DNA of 34,393 bases from JBBSVE01 sp038233815 (GCA_038233815.1 JBBSVE010000012.1:1-34393), one strand, 5' to 3'. Numbered from the stretch's first letter, positions 16,706 through 25,222 are shown. Numbers and translations are program-made. The notes: generated from the letters alone by a model not told the origin.

Positions 16706-17440
16706 TCAGTCCGGGCGGCGCGTGATCTGGCGCAGCATGCCGTGGAGCGTCTGCACCTCCGCCCGCGTGAGGCCCAGCCGCGACCACATGGACCGCAGCG
16801 ACAGCTTCATGCCCGGCACCTTCTCGGGCGGATGGAAGAAGCCTGCCGTCTCCAGCCGCTCCTCGAAATGATCGCCGAGGCGCGCGACCTCCACCCCGCT
16901 CGCAAGCTCGGTCCGCGCCATGTGGAGAACCTCCGCCGGAACCTCCACAGACTGGCGACGCCACTCATAGCCCATCAGGAGGACACACTGGCCGAGGTTG
17001 AGGCTCGGGAAATCGGGATTGACCGGGACGCTGACGACCGCATTGGCAAGCGCCAGATCCTCGTTCTCCAGCCCGGTCCGCTCCGGCCCGAAGAGGACGC
17101 CCACGCGCTTGCCCTGCATGGCCATCTCGCGCGCCACCGCCATCGCGCGTTCTGGCGTCATCACGGGCTTGGTCAATTCCCGCCCGCGCGCGGTCGTGGC
17201 CAGCACGTAGTCACAATCGGCCACCGCCGCCCGCACGTCGGCAAAAGGCCCCGCATGATCCAGCAGCCGCCCCGCGCCCGATGCCATCGCCACCGCACGG
17301 GGCGAAGGCCAGCCGTCGCGGGGGTCCACCACGCGCAAACGCTCCAGCCCGAAGTTCAGCATTGCGCGGGCGGCTGCACCCACATTCTCCCCCATCTGGG
17401 GGCGCACGAGGATGAAGGCGGGCGGGACGGTGTCGGGCAT
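16706..17440 (-). CDS. trmJ: tRNA (cytidine/uridine-2'-O-)-methyltransferase TrmJ-like
   Basis: A SPOUT-class RNA methyltransferase, likely modifying the 2'-OH of nucleotide 32 in tRNAs with S-adenosylmethionine. It has 244 residues. The N-terminal FILVRPQMGENVGAAARAM carries the conserved Asn/Arg-type motif. The trefoil-knot cofactor site is in VLFGPERTGLENEDL and FPSLNLGQCVLLMGYE. The C-terminal helical extension fits TrmJ rather than TrmL. The ATG at 17440 has CCGGAG upstream and is preferred over in-frame ATGs 18 and 39 bases earlier. It lies 87 bases upstream of ctaA and diverges from the thiE-like gene. Confidence 0.88.
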   Translation of the reverse strand: MPDTVPPAFILVRPQMGENVGAAARAMLNFGLERLRVVDPRDGWPSPRAVAMASGAGRLLDHAGPFADVRAAVADCDYVLATTARGRELTKPVMTPERAMAVAREMAMQGKRVGVLFGPERTGLENEDLALANAVVSVPVNPDFPSLNLGQCVLLMGYEWRRQSVEVPAEVLHMARTELASGVEVARLGDHFEERLETAGFFHPPEKVPGMKLSLRSMWSRLGLTRAEVQTLHGMLRQITRRPD

Positions 17441-17580
17441 GGGCGCTCCGGCTGGCATTGGCTGGTCTGATAGGCGCATGGGCCGGGCGTGACAAGGAAC
17501 GCGAAGGCCCTGGCGCTTCTGGACATGGCGCGCGCTTTCGTGTCAACGCTGCGGCACCGCACACACCCGAGAGAGACACC

Positions 17581-18201
17581 ATGCCAGACGACGAGCGGCC
17601 CCAGATCTGCCTCATTACTCCGCCCGCACCCGATCTGGCCCTGTTCCCGGACCGGCTCGCGCGTCTCCTGGACCGCCATCCCATCGCCTGCCTCCGGCTT
17701 GCGCTGGGCGGCGAGGACGAGACCGCCATCGCCCGCATGACCGACGCGCTGCGCGAGGTGGCTCATTCCCGTGAGGTCGCCATCGTCATCGCGGACCATG
17801 TGTTGCTGGTGGAGCGTCACGGCCTCGACGGGGTGCATCTGAGCGATGGGCGCCGTCCGGTCCGCAAGCTGCGCGCGGATCTGGGCGCGGATGCGATCAT
17901 CGGCGCATTCTGCGGGATCACGCGCCACGACGGGATCGCCGCGGCCGAGGCGGGTGCGGATTACGTCGCGTTCGGCCCGGTCGGCGATACCGGCCTCGGC
18001 GATGGCTCGATGGCGCCGCACGATCTCTTTGCCTGGTGGTCGGAGATGATCGAGGTTCCGGTGATCGCCGAAGGCGGCCTGACGCCCGCATGGGTCGAGG
18101 CGCTGGCCCCGGTCACCGATTTTTTCGCCATCGGGCCGGAGATCTGGTCGGCCGATGAGGCCGGACCGGCGCTCGACGCGCTTCTGGCGCCGCTGGGCTG
18201 A
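17581..18201 (+). CDS. Thiamine phosphate synthase (ThiE/TenI) family protein, divergent
   Basis: A 206-residue TIM-barrel protein related to ThiE/TenI. The recognisable elements are ICLITPP at the N-terminus, GLDGVHLSDGRRP (81-93), the AEAGADYVAFGPV strand (122-134) and VPVIAEGGLTP (159-169). Several ThiE hallmarks are altered. The usual GVHLGQ.D is GVHLSDG, and the T.TK phosphate loop is replaced by GDTGLGDGS. Whether it makes thiamine phosphate or has another role is unclear. The ATG at 17581 follows a GAGAGAGA stretch. It converges with olsA with one base between stops. No other thi genes are nearby. Confidence 0.75.
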   Translation: MPDDERPQICLITPPAPDLALFPDRLARLLDRHPIACLRLALGGEDETAIARMTDALREVAHSREVAIVIADHVLLVERHGLDGVHLSDGRRPVRKLRADLGADAIIGAFCGITRHDGIAAAEAGADYVAFGPVGDTGLGDGSMAPHDLFAWWSEMIEVPVIAEGGLTPAWVEALAPVTDFFAIGPEIWSADEAGPALDALLAPLG

Positions 18202-18202
18202 C

Positions 18203-19006
18203 TTAACCGCCGGACCGGTGGCCCGACCGCACCCGCTCTTCGCATTGGCGGGCCAGATCCTTACGGTCTGTTGCATCCGCGGCGAAGACCGGCGCGTGCC
18301 AGATCACCGTCACCTGCCCGCGACGCCATTTCGAGGCCACGCGCCACAGATGCGGGCCAAGGGCCATGTCGCCCCACCAGCCGTAGAATCTCGGATCCTC
18401 TCCCCCCGGTGCCCGGTAGCGCAGGGACACCGGCTGGACGGTCGTGCCGGAAGCGCGGAAGGCGGCAAAGAGCGTGGACTTGAACGGCAGCACGCGTGCC
18501 CCATCCGTGCTGGTCCCTTCGGGAAAGAACAGCAGTCGGTGCCCCGCAAGGGTCCGGGCCTCAACGAGCCGACGTTGCACATCGGCCTCGCGGCTTTTGC
18601 GCGCGATGAACAGGGTGCCGGTCGCCCGTGCGAGAAGGCCGATGCCGGGCCATCCCGCGGCCTCGGCCTTTGCGACGAAATAGACCCGGTCGCAAGCGTT
18701 GAGCACGAAGATGTCGAGCCATGAGATATGGTTGGCGACCGCAGCCCCCGTGCCAGACGGTCGCCCCCGCTGGACGAGCCGGACGCCGAGGATCACCAGA
18801 GCTGCGCGGCATACGCCTTGGGTGACATAAGGCGTCACCGGCCGGGAGGACTCGCAAAACGGTCGCTCGACGAGGCGGAGGAGGAGATGCACCCCCAACC
18901 CGCCAAATATGACAAGCGCCAGTACCACGATCCGCACGGTGCCCACGACGAGGCCCACCGCCCCGGCGCGTGGCGCCTCCATGCGCGCCTCCCGCCAGTC
19001 GCTCAC
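18203..19006 (-). CDS. olsA: Lyso-ornithine lipid O-acyltransferase (PlsC family)
   Basis: Adds the second acyl chain to lyso-ornithine lipid at the inner membrane. An N-terminal hydrophobic anchor (VVGTVRIVVLALVIFGGLG) precedes the PlsC domain. The acyltransferase motif I is HISWLD in VANHISWLDIF, the HX4D block. Motif III is FFPEGTSTDG. The GTG at 19006 overlaps the olsB stop (GTGA), which gives 267 residues. An ATG at 18982 with a well-placed GGGAGG is an equally real alternative that would shorten the protein by 8 residues. Pairing with olsB on the same strand supports the ornithine-lipid role over phosphatidic acid synthesis. Confidence 0.87.
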   Translation of the reverse strand: MSDWREARMEAPRAGAVGLVVGTVRIVVLALVIFGGLGVHLLLRLVERPFCESSRPVTPYVTQGVCRAALVILGVRLVQRGRPSGTGAAVANHISWLDIFVLNACDRVYFVAKAEAAGWPGIGLLARATGTLFIARKSREADVQRRLVEARTLAGHRLLFFPEGTSTDGARVLPFKSTLFAAFRASGTTVQPVSLRYRAPGGEDPRFYGWWGDMALGPHLWRVASKWRRGQVTVIWHAPVFAADATDRKDLARQCEERVRSGHRSGG

Positions 19007-19752
19007 GCGCCCTTGAACCGCGCCGACATCCGCGCCGTCTCCATCACGACGCAGACATCCGTGGTGTTGAACGCTTCGTCGACCCACGCGCCATCCCCCA
19101 CGCCCCCCCCGAGCCGGAGGTAGGCCTTGATGAGCGGCGGCATAGCCAGCATCGCCGCCTTGCAATCCAGCGCATCCAGCGGCAGCCGGTCCATCGCCGC
19201 GGCCCCGTCCCCGATTGCGCGCACCCGGAGGCTTTCCCGCGCGCGGTGACGATGGTGCAGCAGCGACAGTGGCCCGTCAAGGGCAGAAAGATCGGTGCCG
19301 TGAAAGCTCGCCACGCCAAACAGGAGTTCCGTCCCCCGACGCGCCACCTCCGCCCCGAGCCCGTTCCACAGATGCAGCATCGCCGTCCCGCCACGATAGT
19401 CGGGATGCACGCAAGACCGGCCCAGCTCCATGATCGGGCGGTTGGCAGCGCGCAGGGCGGTGAGGTCATATTCGCCCTCGGAATAATAGCCGCTATCCCC
19501 GGGTGGGAGGTCGGCCATGATCCGGTAAAGCCCCACGACATCATCCAGCGTGCCAGCATCGCGGCGGGTGTCGACCAGCAGCAGATGCTCCGCCCGCGCG
19601 TCGAACTCGTCCGTCTCCAGCCGTGCGTCGTGATCGACCCCGGGGCCGACGGCGCCCAACTCTTCCACGAAGACACGGTAGCGCAGGCGCTGTGCCGCGC
19701 GCAGGTCGCGGGCGTCGCGGGCCAGCCGCAGCGTGAAATGCGGATCGGTCAT
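19003..19752 (-). CDS. olsB: L-ornithine N-alpha-acyltransferase
   Basis: Transfers a 3-hydroxyacyl group from acyl carrier protein to ornithine, the first step of ornithine-lipid synthesis. The 249 residues belong to the GNAT-like acyltransferase_5 family. The segments RLRYRVFVEELGA, the LYRIM strand and MELGRSCVHPDYRGG are characteristic of OlsB. The ATG at 19752 begins MTDPHFTLRLARD, where relatives begin. The ribosome binding site is weak. The stop overlaps the olsA start. In many alphaproteobacteria this operon responds to phosphate limitation, but I see no convincing Pho box in the short upstream gap. Confidence 0.92.
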   Translation of the reverse strand: MTDPHFTLRLARDARDLRAAQRLRYRVFVEELGAVGPGVDHDARLETDEFDARAEHLLLVDTRRDAGTLDDVVGLYRIMADLPPGDSGYYSEGEYDLTALRAANRPIMELGRSCVHPDYRGGTAMLHLWNGLGAEVARRGTELLFGVASFHGTDLSALDGPLSLLHHRHRARESLRVRAIGDGAAAMDRLPLDALDCKAAMLAMPPLIKAYLRLGGGVGDGAWVDEAFNTTDVCVVMETARMSARFKGA

Positions 19753-19846
19753 CCCGCGCCTGACCCGTCCGCCGCAGCCCGTGGCCCGCAGGACACAAAG
19801 CCCGTGCGCTCGCACAATCCAGAGTTGCGTGCGGCGTCGGTCATCC

Positions 19847-20032
19847 CTAGTCTTCGACCCTGCCGTCGGTGATGATCTCCAGTGTCACGCGTCCGGGATC
19901 GATCACCTGTTTGCCCGCGTGGCGAAAGTTCACGGTGACGCGGTCGTCGATGTTGGACTGGACCTGACCCGCGCCCCAGTCCGGCCGACCCGGATGCCGC
20001 ACGATCGTCCCGGGTTCCAGTATCGCCCGCAT
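19847..20032 (-). CDS. DUF3553 family protein
   Basis: A 61-residue protein of the small DUF3553 family, with the pattern LEPGTIVRHPGRPDWGAGQV, then VNFRHAGKQVID and a short acidic tail. Function is unknown. The fold is probably a small beta barrel, because related sequences resemble the C-terminal region of UvrD/CarD-like DNA-associated proteins; that link is from memory. The ATG at 20032 has AAAGGA six bases upstream. An in-frame ATG at 20071 would add 13 residues and its codon would overlap the chpT start on the other strand. It is divergent from chpT, with only 37 bases between starts. Confidence 0.82.
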   Translation of the reverse strand: MRAILEPGTIVRHPGRPDWGAGQVQSNIDDRVTVNFRHAGKQVIDPGRVTLEIITDGRVED

Positions 20033-20069
20033 CCGTTGTCCTTTCGCCGTCACTGTCAGGGGTTCCGCC

Positions 20070-20666
20070 ATGTCCGACCGTCCAGACCTCGCAGCCTTGC
20101 TCGGCTCTCGCATCTGCCACGACCTTATCAGTCCGATCGGGGCTATCGGCAATGGGGTGGAGCTGATGATGATGGACGGGGACGGACGCGGGCCCGAGGT
20201 GGCGCTGATCTCCGAGAGCGTCGATGCGGCGAATGCGCGGATCCGGTTCTTCCGCGTGGCCTTCGGTATCTTCACCCCGGGCCAGCAGATTGGCCGGAAC
20301 GAGGTCACCTCCGTCCTCGCGGGGATCACGCAAGGCGGGCGGCTGACAATCGACTGGCAGCCCCCGGGCGAGGTGGAGCGGTCTGCGGCCAAACTCGTCT
20401 TCCTTTCGGTCCAGTGTCTGGAGACCGCGATGGCGTTTGGCGGGCGCATCACCGTGGCGCGGGAAGCCGCGCGCTGGACGGTGACGGGTCAGGCCGCGCG
20501 GATGAAGATCGACATGCCGCTCTGGGAATCGCTCTCCTCCACCGGTGACCGGGTCGAGATCACCCCGGCACTGGTCCATTTCCCGCTGCTGGGGGAGGAA
20601 ATGGCCCGCCAGAAGCGTCGCCTCGGCATCGAGATCCGGGAGACGGAGATCCGCATCGCCTTCTGA
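20070..20666 (+). CDS. chpT: Histidine phosphotransferase ChpT
   Basis: Relays phosphate from the hybrid kinase CckA to the response regulator CtrA. In Rhodobacterales this pathway governs motility, gene transfer agents and cell-cycle-linked traits rather than viability. The 198 residues comprise a DHp-like helix with phospho-acceptor His17 in LGSRICHDLISPIGAIGNGVE and a degenerate HATPase-like domain without ATP-binding boxes. Length and H-box match the family. The ATG at 20070 sits within CATG. The gene converges with proA with six bases between stops. CckA and CtrA genes are outside the window. Confidence 0.92.
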   Translation: MSDRPDLAALLGSRICHDLISPIGAIGNGVELMMMDGDGRGPEVALISESVDAANARIRFFRVAFGIFTPGQQIGRNEVTSVLAGITQGGRLTIDWQPPGEVERSAAKLVFLSVQCLETAMAFGGRITVAREAARWTVTGQAARMKIDMPLWESLSSTGDRVEITPALVHFPLLGEEMARQKRRLGIEIRETEIRIAF

Positions 20667-20672
20667 CGCCCC

Positions 20673-21932
20673 TCACGTCCGGCAGGTGCCGTCGCCGGTG
20701 ACGAGATACTTGAAGCTGGTAAGCTGCTCCGCGCCGACCGGGCCGCGGGCATGGAGCTTGCCGGTCGCGATGCCGATCTCCGCCCCCATGCCGAACTCGC
20801 CTCCGTCGGCGAACTGGGTGGAGGCATTGCGCATCAGGATTGCGCTGTCCAGCCGGGCAAAGAACCGGGCGGCGGTCGCATCGTTCTCGGTCAGGATCGC
20901 CTCGGTATGGTTCGAGCCGTGGCGGCGGATATGGTCGATGGCCCCGTCCACACCCTCCACGATCCGCGCGGCGATCACCATGTCGAGGAACTCGCGGCCG
21001 AAATCGTCGGGTGTGGCGGGGATCACGCCCGGAACGCCGGTAATGTCCCCGGCCCCGCGCACCTCGACGCCCGCAGCCAGCAGATCCTCGATCAGCACCG
21101 GGCCGTGACGGTCCCAGAAGGCCCGGTCGATAAGCAGGCATTCGGCCGCCCCGCAGATCCCGGTGCGGCGGGTCTTGGCGTTGAGGACCACGCGGCGCGC
21201 CTTGTCCAGATCCGCGTCGCCGTCGGCATAGACGTGGCAGATCCCCTCCAGATGCGCGAAAACCGGCACCCGCGCCTCCGCCTGCACGAGGCTCACGAGC
21301 CCCCTGCCCCCGCGCGGCACGATCACGTCGATATGGGCCACCGCGCGCAGCATCGCCGACACCATCGCGCGGTCGCGGGTGGGCACGAGCTGGATCGCCG
21401 CATCCGGCAGTCCTGCCGCGCGCAGCCCCTGCACCATCGCCGCATGGATCGCGGAGGCGGAGCGGAAACTCTCCGACCCGCCGCGCAGGATGACCGCGTT
21501 CCCGGCCTTGAGGCAAAGCGCGCCTGCGTCGGCGGTCACGTTCGGACGGCTCTCGAAGATCACGCCGACGACGCCGATCGGTGTGCGGACGCGCTGGATA
21601 TGGATGCCTGACGGCCGGTCCCATTCCGCGATCACGGCCCCCACGGGGTCGGGCTGAAGCGCGACGGTGCAGAGGCTCTCCGCGATGGCCTCGACGCGCC
21701 TCAGGTCGAGGCTCAGCCGGTCGAGCAAAGCCCCTGGCACGTCCTTCTCGCGCGCCTCCGCCACGTCGGCCGCATTGGCGTCGAGGATCGCCGCCGCCCC
21801 GGACCGGATTGCATCTGCTGCTGCCGTCAGGGCGTGCGCCTTTTGCGCGCCCGGCGCGAAGGCAAGCTCCGCCGCCGCGTCGCGTGCGGCCTTGCCCATG
21901 GCGTCCATCATGTCGAGCGTCGCGCCGTCCAT
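20673..21932 (-). CDS. proA: Gamma-glutamyl phosphate reductase
   Basis: Reduces gamma-glutamyl phosphate to glutamate semialdehyde with NADPH, the second step of proline synthesis. The 419 residues are full length. Family motifs are IGVVGVIFESRPNVTADAG, LRGGSESFRSA, VIVPRGGRGLV, the catalytic-Cys region AKTRRTGICGAAECLL, and EFGMGAEIGIATGKLHARGP near the C-terminus. The ATG at 21932 has GGGGAGG upstream with a six-base spacer. The gene is third in obgE-proB-proA, 14 bases after the proB stop. Confidence 0.97.
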   Translation of the reverse strand: MDGATLDMMDAMGKAARDAAAELAFAPGAQKAHALTAAADAIRSGAAAILDANAADVAEAREKDVPGALLDRLSLDLRRVEAIAESLCTVALQPDPVGAVIAEWDRPSGIHIQRVRTPIGVVGVIFESRPNVTADAGALCLKAGNAVILRGGSESFRSASAIHAAMVQGLRAAGLPDAAIQLVPTRDRAMVSAMLRAVAHIDVIVPRGGRGLVSLVQAEARVPVFAHLEGICHVYADGDADLDKARRVVLNAKTRRTGICGAAECLLIDRAFWDRHGPVLIEDLLAAGVEVRGAGDITGVPGVIPATPDDFGREFLDMVIAARIVEGVDGAIDHIRRHGSNHTEAILTENDATAARFFARLDSAILMRNASTQFADGGEFGMGAEIGIATGKLHARGPVGAEQLTSFKYLVTGDGTCRT

Positions 21933-21946
21933 CTCTTGCCTCCCCG

Positions 21947-23065
21947 TCACAGCACCATGTCGTCGCGGTGGATCAACGCCGCCCGGCCCGGCGCGCCGAG
22001 GATCGCCGCGATCTCGGAGGTCCGGTGCCCGGCGATGGCGCGTGCCTCGGCGGCGGTGTAGCGCACCAGACCCTTGCCCAGACCTTCCCCCGCGGGGCCG
22101 AGGATCGCCACCGGATCGCCGCGACCGAACTGACCCGAAATCGAAACCACCCCGGCGGGCAGCAGCGACTTGCCCTCCGACAGCGCGCGCGCAGCCCCGG
22201 CATCGACGCGCAGATCGCCGCGCGGCTTCATCGCGTTGATCCAGCGCTTGCGCGCCTGCTGCGGATCGGCCTGAGGCACGAACCATGTCCGCGCCGCCCC
22301 GCCTGCCAAGGCCGACAGCGGATGCAGCACGGAGCCTTCCATGATCGCCATGGCACAGCCCCCCGCCATCGCGGTGCGCGCCGCCATCAGCTTGGTCGTC
22401 ATCCCACCCTTGGAAAGCGCGGAGGCAGGCCCCCCCGCCATCGCCTCGATCCCGGGGGTGAGCGCGGTCAGGATGTCGAACCGCGTGGCACCGGGATTCA
22501 GCGTCGGATCCGCGTCGTAGAACCCGTCCACGTCGGACAGAAGCACCATCTGGTCCGCGCCCACCGTCACCGCGATCTGCGCGGCCAGACGGTCGTTGTC
22601 GCCGAACCGTATCTCGTCCGTAGCCACGGTGTCGTTCTCGTTCACGATCGGCACCACGCCCATGCCCAGCAGCGTCTCCATCGTGGCCCGGCTGTTGAGG
22701 TAGCGACGCCGGTCCTCGGTATCCTCCAGCGTCACGAGCACCTGCGCGGTGGTGATACCGTGCGGCGTCAGCGCCTCCTCATAGGCGCGGGCGAGGCGGA
22801 TCTGGCCCACGGCGGCGGCGGCCTGGCTCTGCTCCAGCGCGAGGGCGCCCGGGGGGAGGTCCAGCACGGTGCGACCAAGCGCGATGGAGCCGGAGGAGAC
22901 GATCACCACGTCGCTCCCCCGCGCCTTGGCCGCCGCCACATCCTCGGCCAGTGCTGTGAGCCACGCCTGCTTCAGCCCCGTCGCGCGGTCCACGAGGAGG
23001 GCGGAGCCGATCTTGACCACGAGCCGCTTCGCGTGGCGGATGTCGGGTGCCGTCAGGGTTGCCAT
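21947..23065 (-). CDS. proB: Glutamate 5-kinase
   Basis: Phosphorylates glutamate to gamma-glutamyl phosphate, the first and normally proline-inhibited step of proline synthesis. It has 372 residues. The amino-acid kinase domain shows LVVKIGSALLVD, VIVSSGSIALGR, VPIVNENDTVATDEIRFGDN and the LSDVDGFYDADP loop. A C-terminal PUA domain occupies about 275-372 (GDLRVDAGAARAL onward). The ATG at 23065 lies inside the end of obgE, giving a 13-base overlap and likely coupled translation. It is the middle gene of obgE-proB-proA. Confidence 0.97.
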   Translation of the reverse strand: MATLTAPDIRHAKRLVVKIGSALLVDRATGLKQAWLTALAEDVAAAKARGSDVVIVSSGSIALGRTVLDLPPGALALEQSQAAAAVGQIRLARAYEEALTPHGITTAQVLVTLEDTEDRRRYLNSRATMETLLGMGVVPIVNENDTVATDEIRFGDNDRLAAQIAVTVGADQMVLLSDVDGFYDADPTLNPGATRFDILTALTPGIEAMAGGPASALSKGGMTTKLMAARTAMAGGCAMAIMEGSVLHPLSALAGGAARTWFVPQADPQQARKRWINAMKPRGDLRVDAGAARALSEGKSLLPAGVVSISGQFGRGDPVAILGPAGEGLGKGLVRYTAAEARAIAGHRTSEIAAILGAPGRAALIHRDDMVL

Positions 23066-24078
23066 GGCGTGTCGTCCGGCGCCACCGCCTTGTCCGCCAT
23101 GATCCGCGCATAGAGGTCGCGCAAAACCTCCTGCACGCCCAGCCCCGCCACGCCGGAGATGGCGTGCACCGGCCCGCCACTGGCTTTCTCCAGCGCGCGC
23201 TTCCGGGTGCCCAGCGTTTTGGCGTCCAGCGCATCGGCCTTGGTCAGCGCGGTGATCCGCGGCTTGTCGCCCAGCGCTTCCTTGTAGGCGCCAAGCTCCG
23301 CCACGATGGTGCGGTAGTCCTTGGTGATGGTCGAGGAGGTGCCGTCGACGAGATGCAAAAGCACCGAGCACCGCTCCACATGGGCCAGAAACTGAGTGCC
23401 GAGACCGCGCCCCTCGGACGCGCCCTCGATCAGGCCGGGAATATCGGCCATGACGAACTCGTGGCTGTCCACGCCGACGACACCGAGGTTGGGGACCAGC
23501 GTGGTAAAGGGATAGTCTGCGATCTTGGGCCGGGCATTCGACACCGCGGCGAGGAAGGTGGACTTCCCCGCGTTGGGCAGACCCACGAGGCCCGCGTCCG
23601 CAATCAGCTTCAGGCGCAGCCAGAGCGTCCGCTCCACCCCCTCCTGACCCGAATTGGCCCGCGCGGGCGCCCGGTTGGTGGAGGATTTGAACTGCAGGTT
23701 GCCCCAGCCGCCGTTGCCGCCCTTGGCAAGCAGGATGCGCTGACCCGCGGTGGTGAGGTCGGCGATCACCGTCTCCTCGTCCTCGTCCAGAACTTCCGTG
23801 CCGACGGGGACGCGCAGAACGGAATCCTCACCCGTCCGGCCGGTGCGCTGGGAGCCCATGCCGTGTTGCCCGGATTTTGCAAAGAAATGCTGCTGATACC
23901 GGAAATCGATGAGGGTGTTCAGCCCCTCCACCGCCTCGGCCCAGACCGAGCCGCCCTTGCCACCGTCGCCGCCATCGGGGCCGCCGAATTCAATGAACTT
24001 CTCGCGCCGGAACGACACGCAGCCGGACCCGCCGCCACCGGACCGGATATAGACCTTGCAGAGATCGAGGAACTTCAT
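23053..24078 (-). CDS. obgE: Obg-family GTPase
   Basis: Essential GTPase that associates with the 50S ribosomal subunit and acts in ribosome maturation and stress control. The N-terminal glycine-rich Obg fold (MKFLDLCKVYIRSGGGGSG to about residue 158) is followed by the G domain. Its motifs are G1 GLPNAGKST at 166-174, G2 with YPFTTLVPNLGVV, G3 DIPGLIEGA at 212-220 and G4 LTKAD. At 341 residues it lacks the longer C-terminal extension seen in some groups. The downstream rpmA-obgE-proBA order is common in alphaproteobacteria. It lies 72 bases after the GNAT gene. Confidence 0.97.
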   Translation of the reverse strand: MKFLDLCKVYIRSGGGGSGCVSFRREKFIEFGGPDGGDGGKGGSVWAEAVEGLNTLIDFRYQQHFFAKSGQHGMGSQRTGRTGEDSVLRVPVGTEVLDEDEETVIADLTTAGQRILLAKGGNGGWGNLQFKSSTNRAPARANSGQEGVERTLWLRLKLIADAGLVGLPNAGKSTFLAAVSNARPKIADYPFTTLVPNLGVVGVDSHEFVMADIPGLIEGASEGRGLGTQFLAHVERCSVLLHLVDGTSSTITKDYRTIVAELGAYKEALGDKPRITALTKADALDAKTLGTRKRALEKASGGPVHAISGVAGLGVQEVLRDLYARIMADKAVAPDDTPWQP

Positions 24079-24150
24079 GCCGTGTCTTTCAGGTCGGGCC
24101 GAAGCATGACGCGATACAGGAACGGCACGCGGACCTCAAGGTGAGGCCAC

Positions 24151-24807
24151 TCAGCCCATCTTGCGCAGATAGGTCCAGGTGGGCACCGTCGCATTGCGCG
24201 CGACGCAGAATGTCTCCGCATCGCCCAGATAGTCGAAGCCGCAGACAGTCAGAACGCGGGCGGAGCCGGGATTGTCCTGAAACACCTCCGCGAAGATCGT
24301 GCGGTTGCCCTGTGGGTTGGCCGCGATAAGCGCGCCGAGCGCCTCGGAGGCATAGCCCTCGTTCCAGAAGGCGGGCGCGACCCAGTAGCCGATTTCCGAC
24401 TGGCCCCGGTCGATGCGCTTCAGGGACATGACGCCCAGAACCTCCGGCAAACCGTGGGCGCTGCCGTCCATGACCCACACATCCTCCGCCCCGCCGGGCG
24501 CGGTGGCGCGGCTGACGAACGCGTCCGCAGCGCCCGGCGGCAACGGATGAGGGATCGAGTGCGTCCCACCCGCAACCCGGATGTCGCCCGCATAGAGCGC
24601 AAAGAGCCCCGCATCGGATCGCCGCACGGGGCGCAGCGACAGCCGTGCCGCTTGGATCGGGACAGCACCCGCCTCTGCCGTGCCACGTCCGGCACGGTCG
24701 GTCAGGGTCTGCCCCGTCGGTTGCGAACGCCCCTGTGCCAGAGAGCCGCGAAACGACACCGGCGACGGCCTCGACTTTGCCGCGTCACGCTCCGTGGGCT
24801 GAGACAT
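24151..24807 (-). CDS. GNAT-family N-acetyltransferase
   Basis: The product has 218 residues. The acetyltransferase domain begins near residue 55 with AARLSLRPVRRSDAGLFALY and contains the RimJ/RimL-like SEIGYWVAPAFWNEGYASEA stretch, which carries the acetyl-CoA pyrophosphate-binding turn. FQDNPGSARVLTVCGF follows. The substrate is unknown. The first 50 or so residues are polar, low in hydrophobics and rich in Ser, Arg and Gln, and look disordered. The ATG at 24807 has GGGAAG upstream. The gene sits between rpmA and obgE on the same strand, a place where GNAT genes are often found in this order of bacteria. Confidence 0.87.
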   Translation of the reverse strand: MSQPTERDAAKSRPSPVSFRGSLAQGRSQPTGQTLTDRAGRGTAEAGAVPIQAARLSLRPVRRSDAGLFALYAGDIRVAGGTHSIPHPLPPGAADAFVSRATAPGGAEDVWVMDGSAHGLPEVLGVMSLKRIDRGQSEIGYWVAPAFWNEGYASEALGALIAANPQGNRTIFAEVFQDNPGSARVLTVCGFDYLGDAETFCVARNATVPTWTYLRKMG

Positions 24808-24891
24808 GGGCTTCCCTTTCCGACCGCAGAAAATGCGGCGCTGGTTCATGCTGGACGGGACCGGCACCGACGCACAGTGCCGCAAATTGCC

Positions 24892-24921
24892 GGGGGGACT
24901 GGCCTGCCGGCCAATCCCCCC
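24892..24921 (-). terminator. Strong hairpin after rpmA
   Basis: Arms at 24892-24904 and 24909-24921 pair over 13 positions with one mismatch around the loop TGCC. The hairpin starts 25 bases past the rpmA stop in the direction of transcription. On the minus strand it is followed by CAATTTGCG, a poor U tract, so termination may be partial. Some transcripts could continue into the GNAT-obgE-proBA genes. Confidence 0.65.
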
Positions 24922-24946
24922 AGTCAGTCGATCGAGGATCGGTCGG

Positions 24947-25216
24947 TTACTCGGCGGCGTCCTGAACGGGGAGCACCGAAATGAAGGTGCGACCCTTCAG
25001 GCCCTTGCGAAAGTTCACCTGCCCCTCGACGGTGGCGAAGATCGTGTGATCCGTGCCCATACCGACGCCGGTGCCCGGAAACATCTTCGTGCCACGCTGG
25101 CGCATGATGATGTTACCGGGGGCCGCGGCCTCTCCGCCGAACATCTTGACGCCGAGACGGCGACCGGCCGAGTCGCGACCGTTGCGGGATGAACCGCCTG
25201 CTTTCTTGTGTGCCAT
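24947..25216 (-). CDS. rpmA: 50S ribosomal protein L27
   Basis: Component of the large ribosomal subunit near the peptidyl transferase centre. The 89 residues begin with MAHKKAGGSSRNGRDSAGRR, the unmistakable L27 N-terminus that reaches the P-site tRNA. There is no N-terminal extension requiring cleavage as in Firmicutes. It follows rplU after six bases and ends before a strong hairpin. Confidence 0.98.
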   Translation of the reverse strand: MAHKKAGGSSRNGRDSAGRRLGVKMFGGEAAAPGNIIMRQRGTKMFPGTGVGMGTDHTIFATVEGQVNFRKGLKGRTFISVLPVQDAAE

Positions 25217-25222
25217 GGATCG

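Noticed and set aside
13989..16964. Single long minus-strand frame covering both the M32 carboxypeptidase and the ctaA region
   Set aside because: The N-terminal half is an out-of-frame reading of ctaA; only the part from the ATG at 15467 matches the carboxypeptidase. It is not a fusion protein.
15161..17470. Open frame of 769 codons on the plus strand opposite the carboxypeptidase, ctaA and trmJ
   Set aside because: It is antisense to three clearly conserved genes and the product is a low-complexity Arg/Pro/His-rich sequence with no family signs, as expected of high-GC shadow frames.
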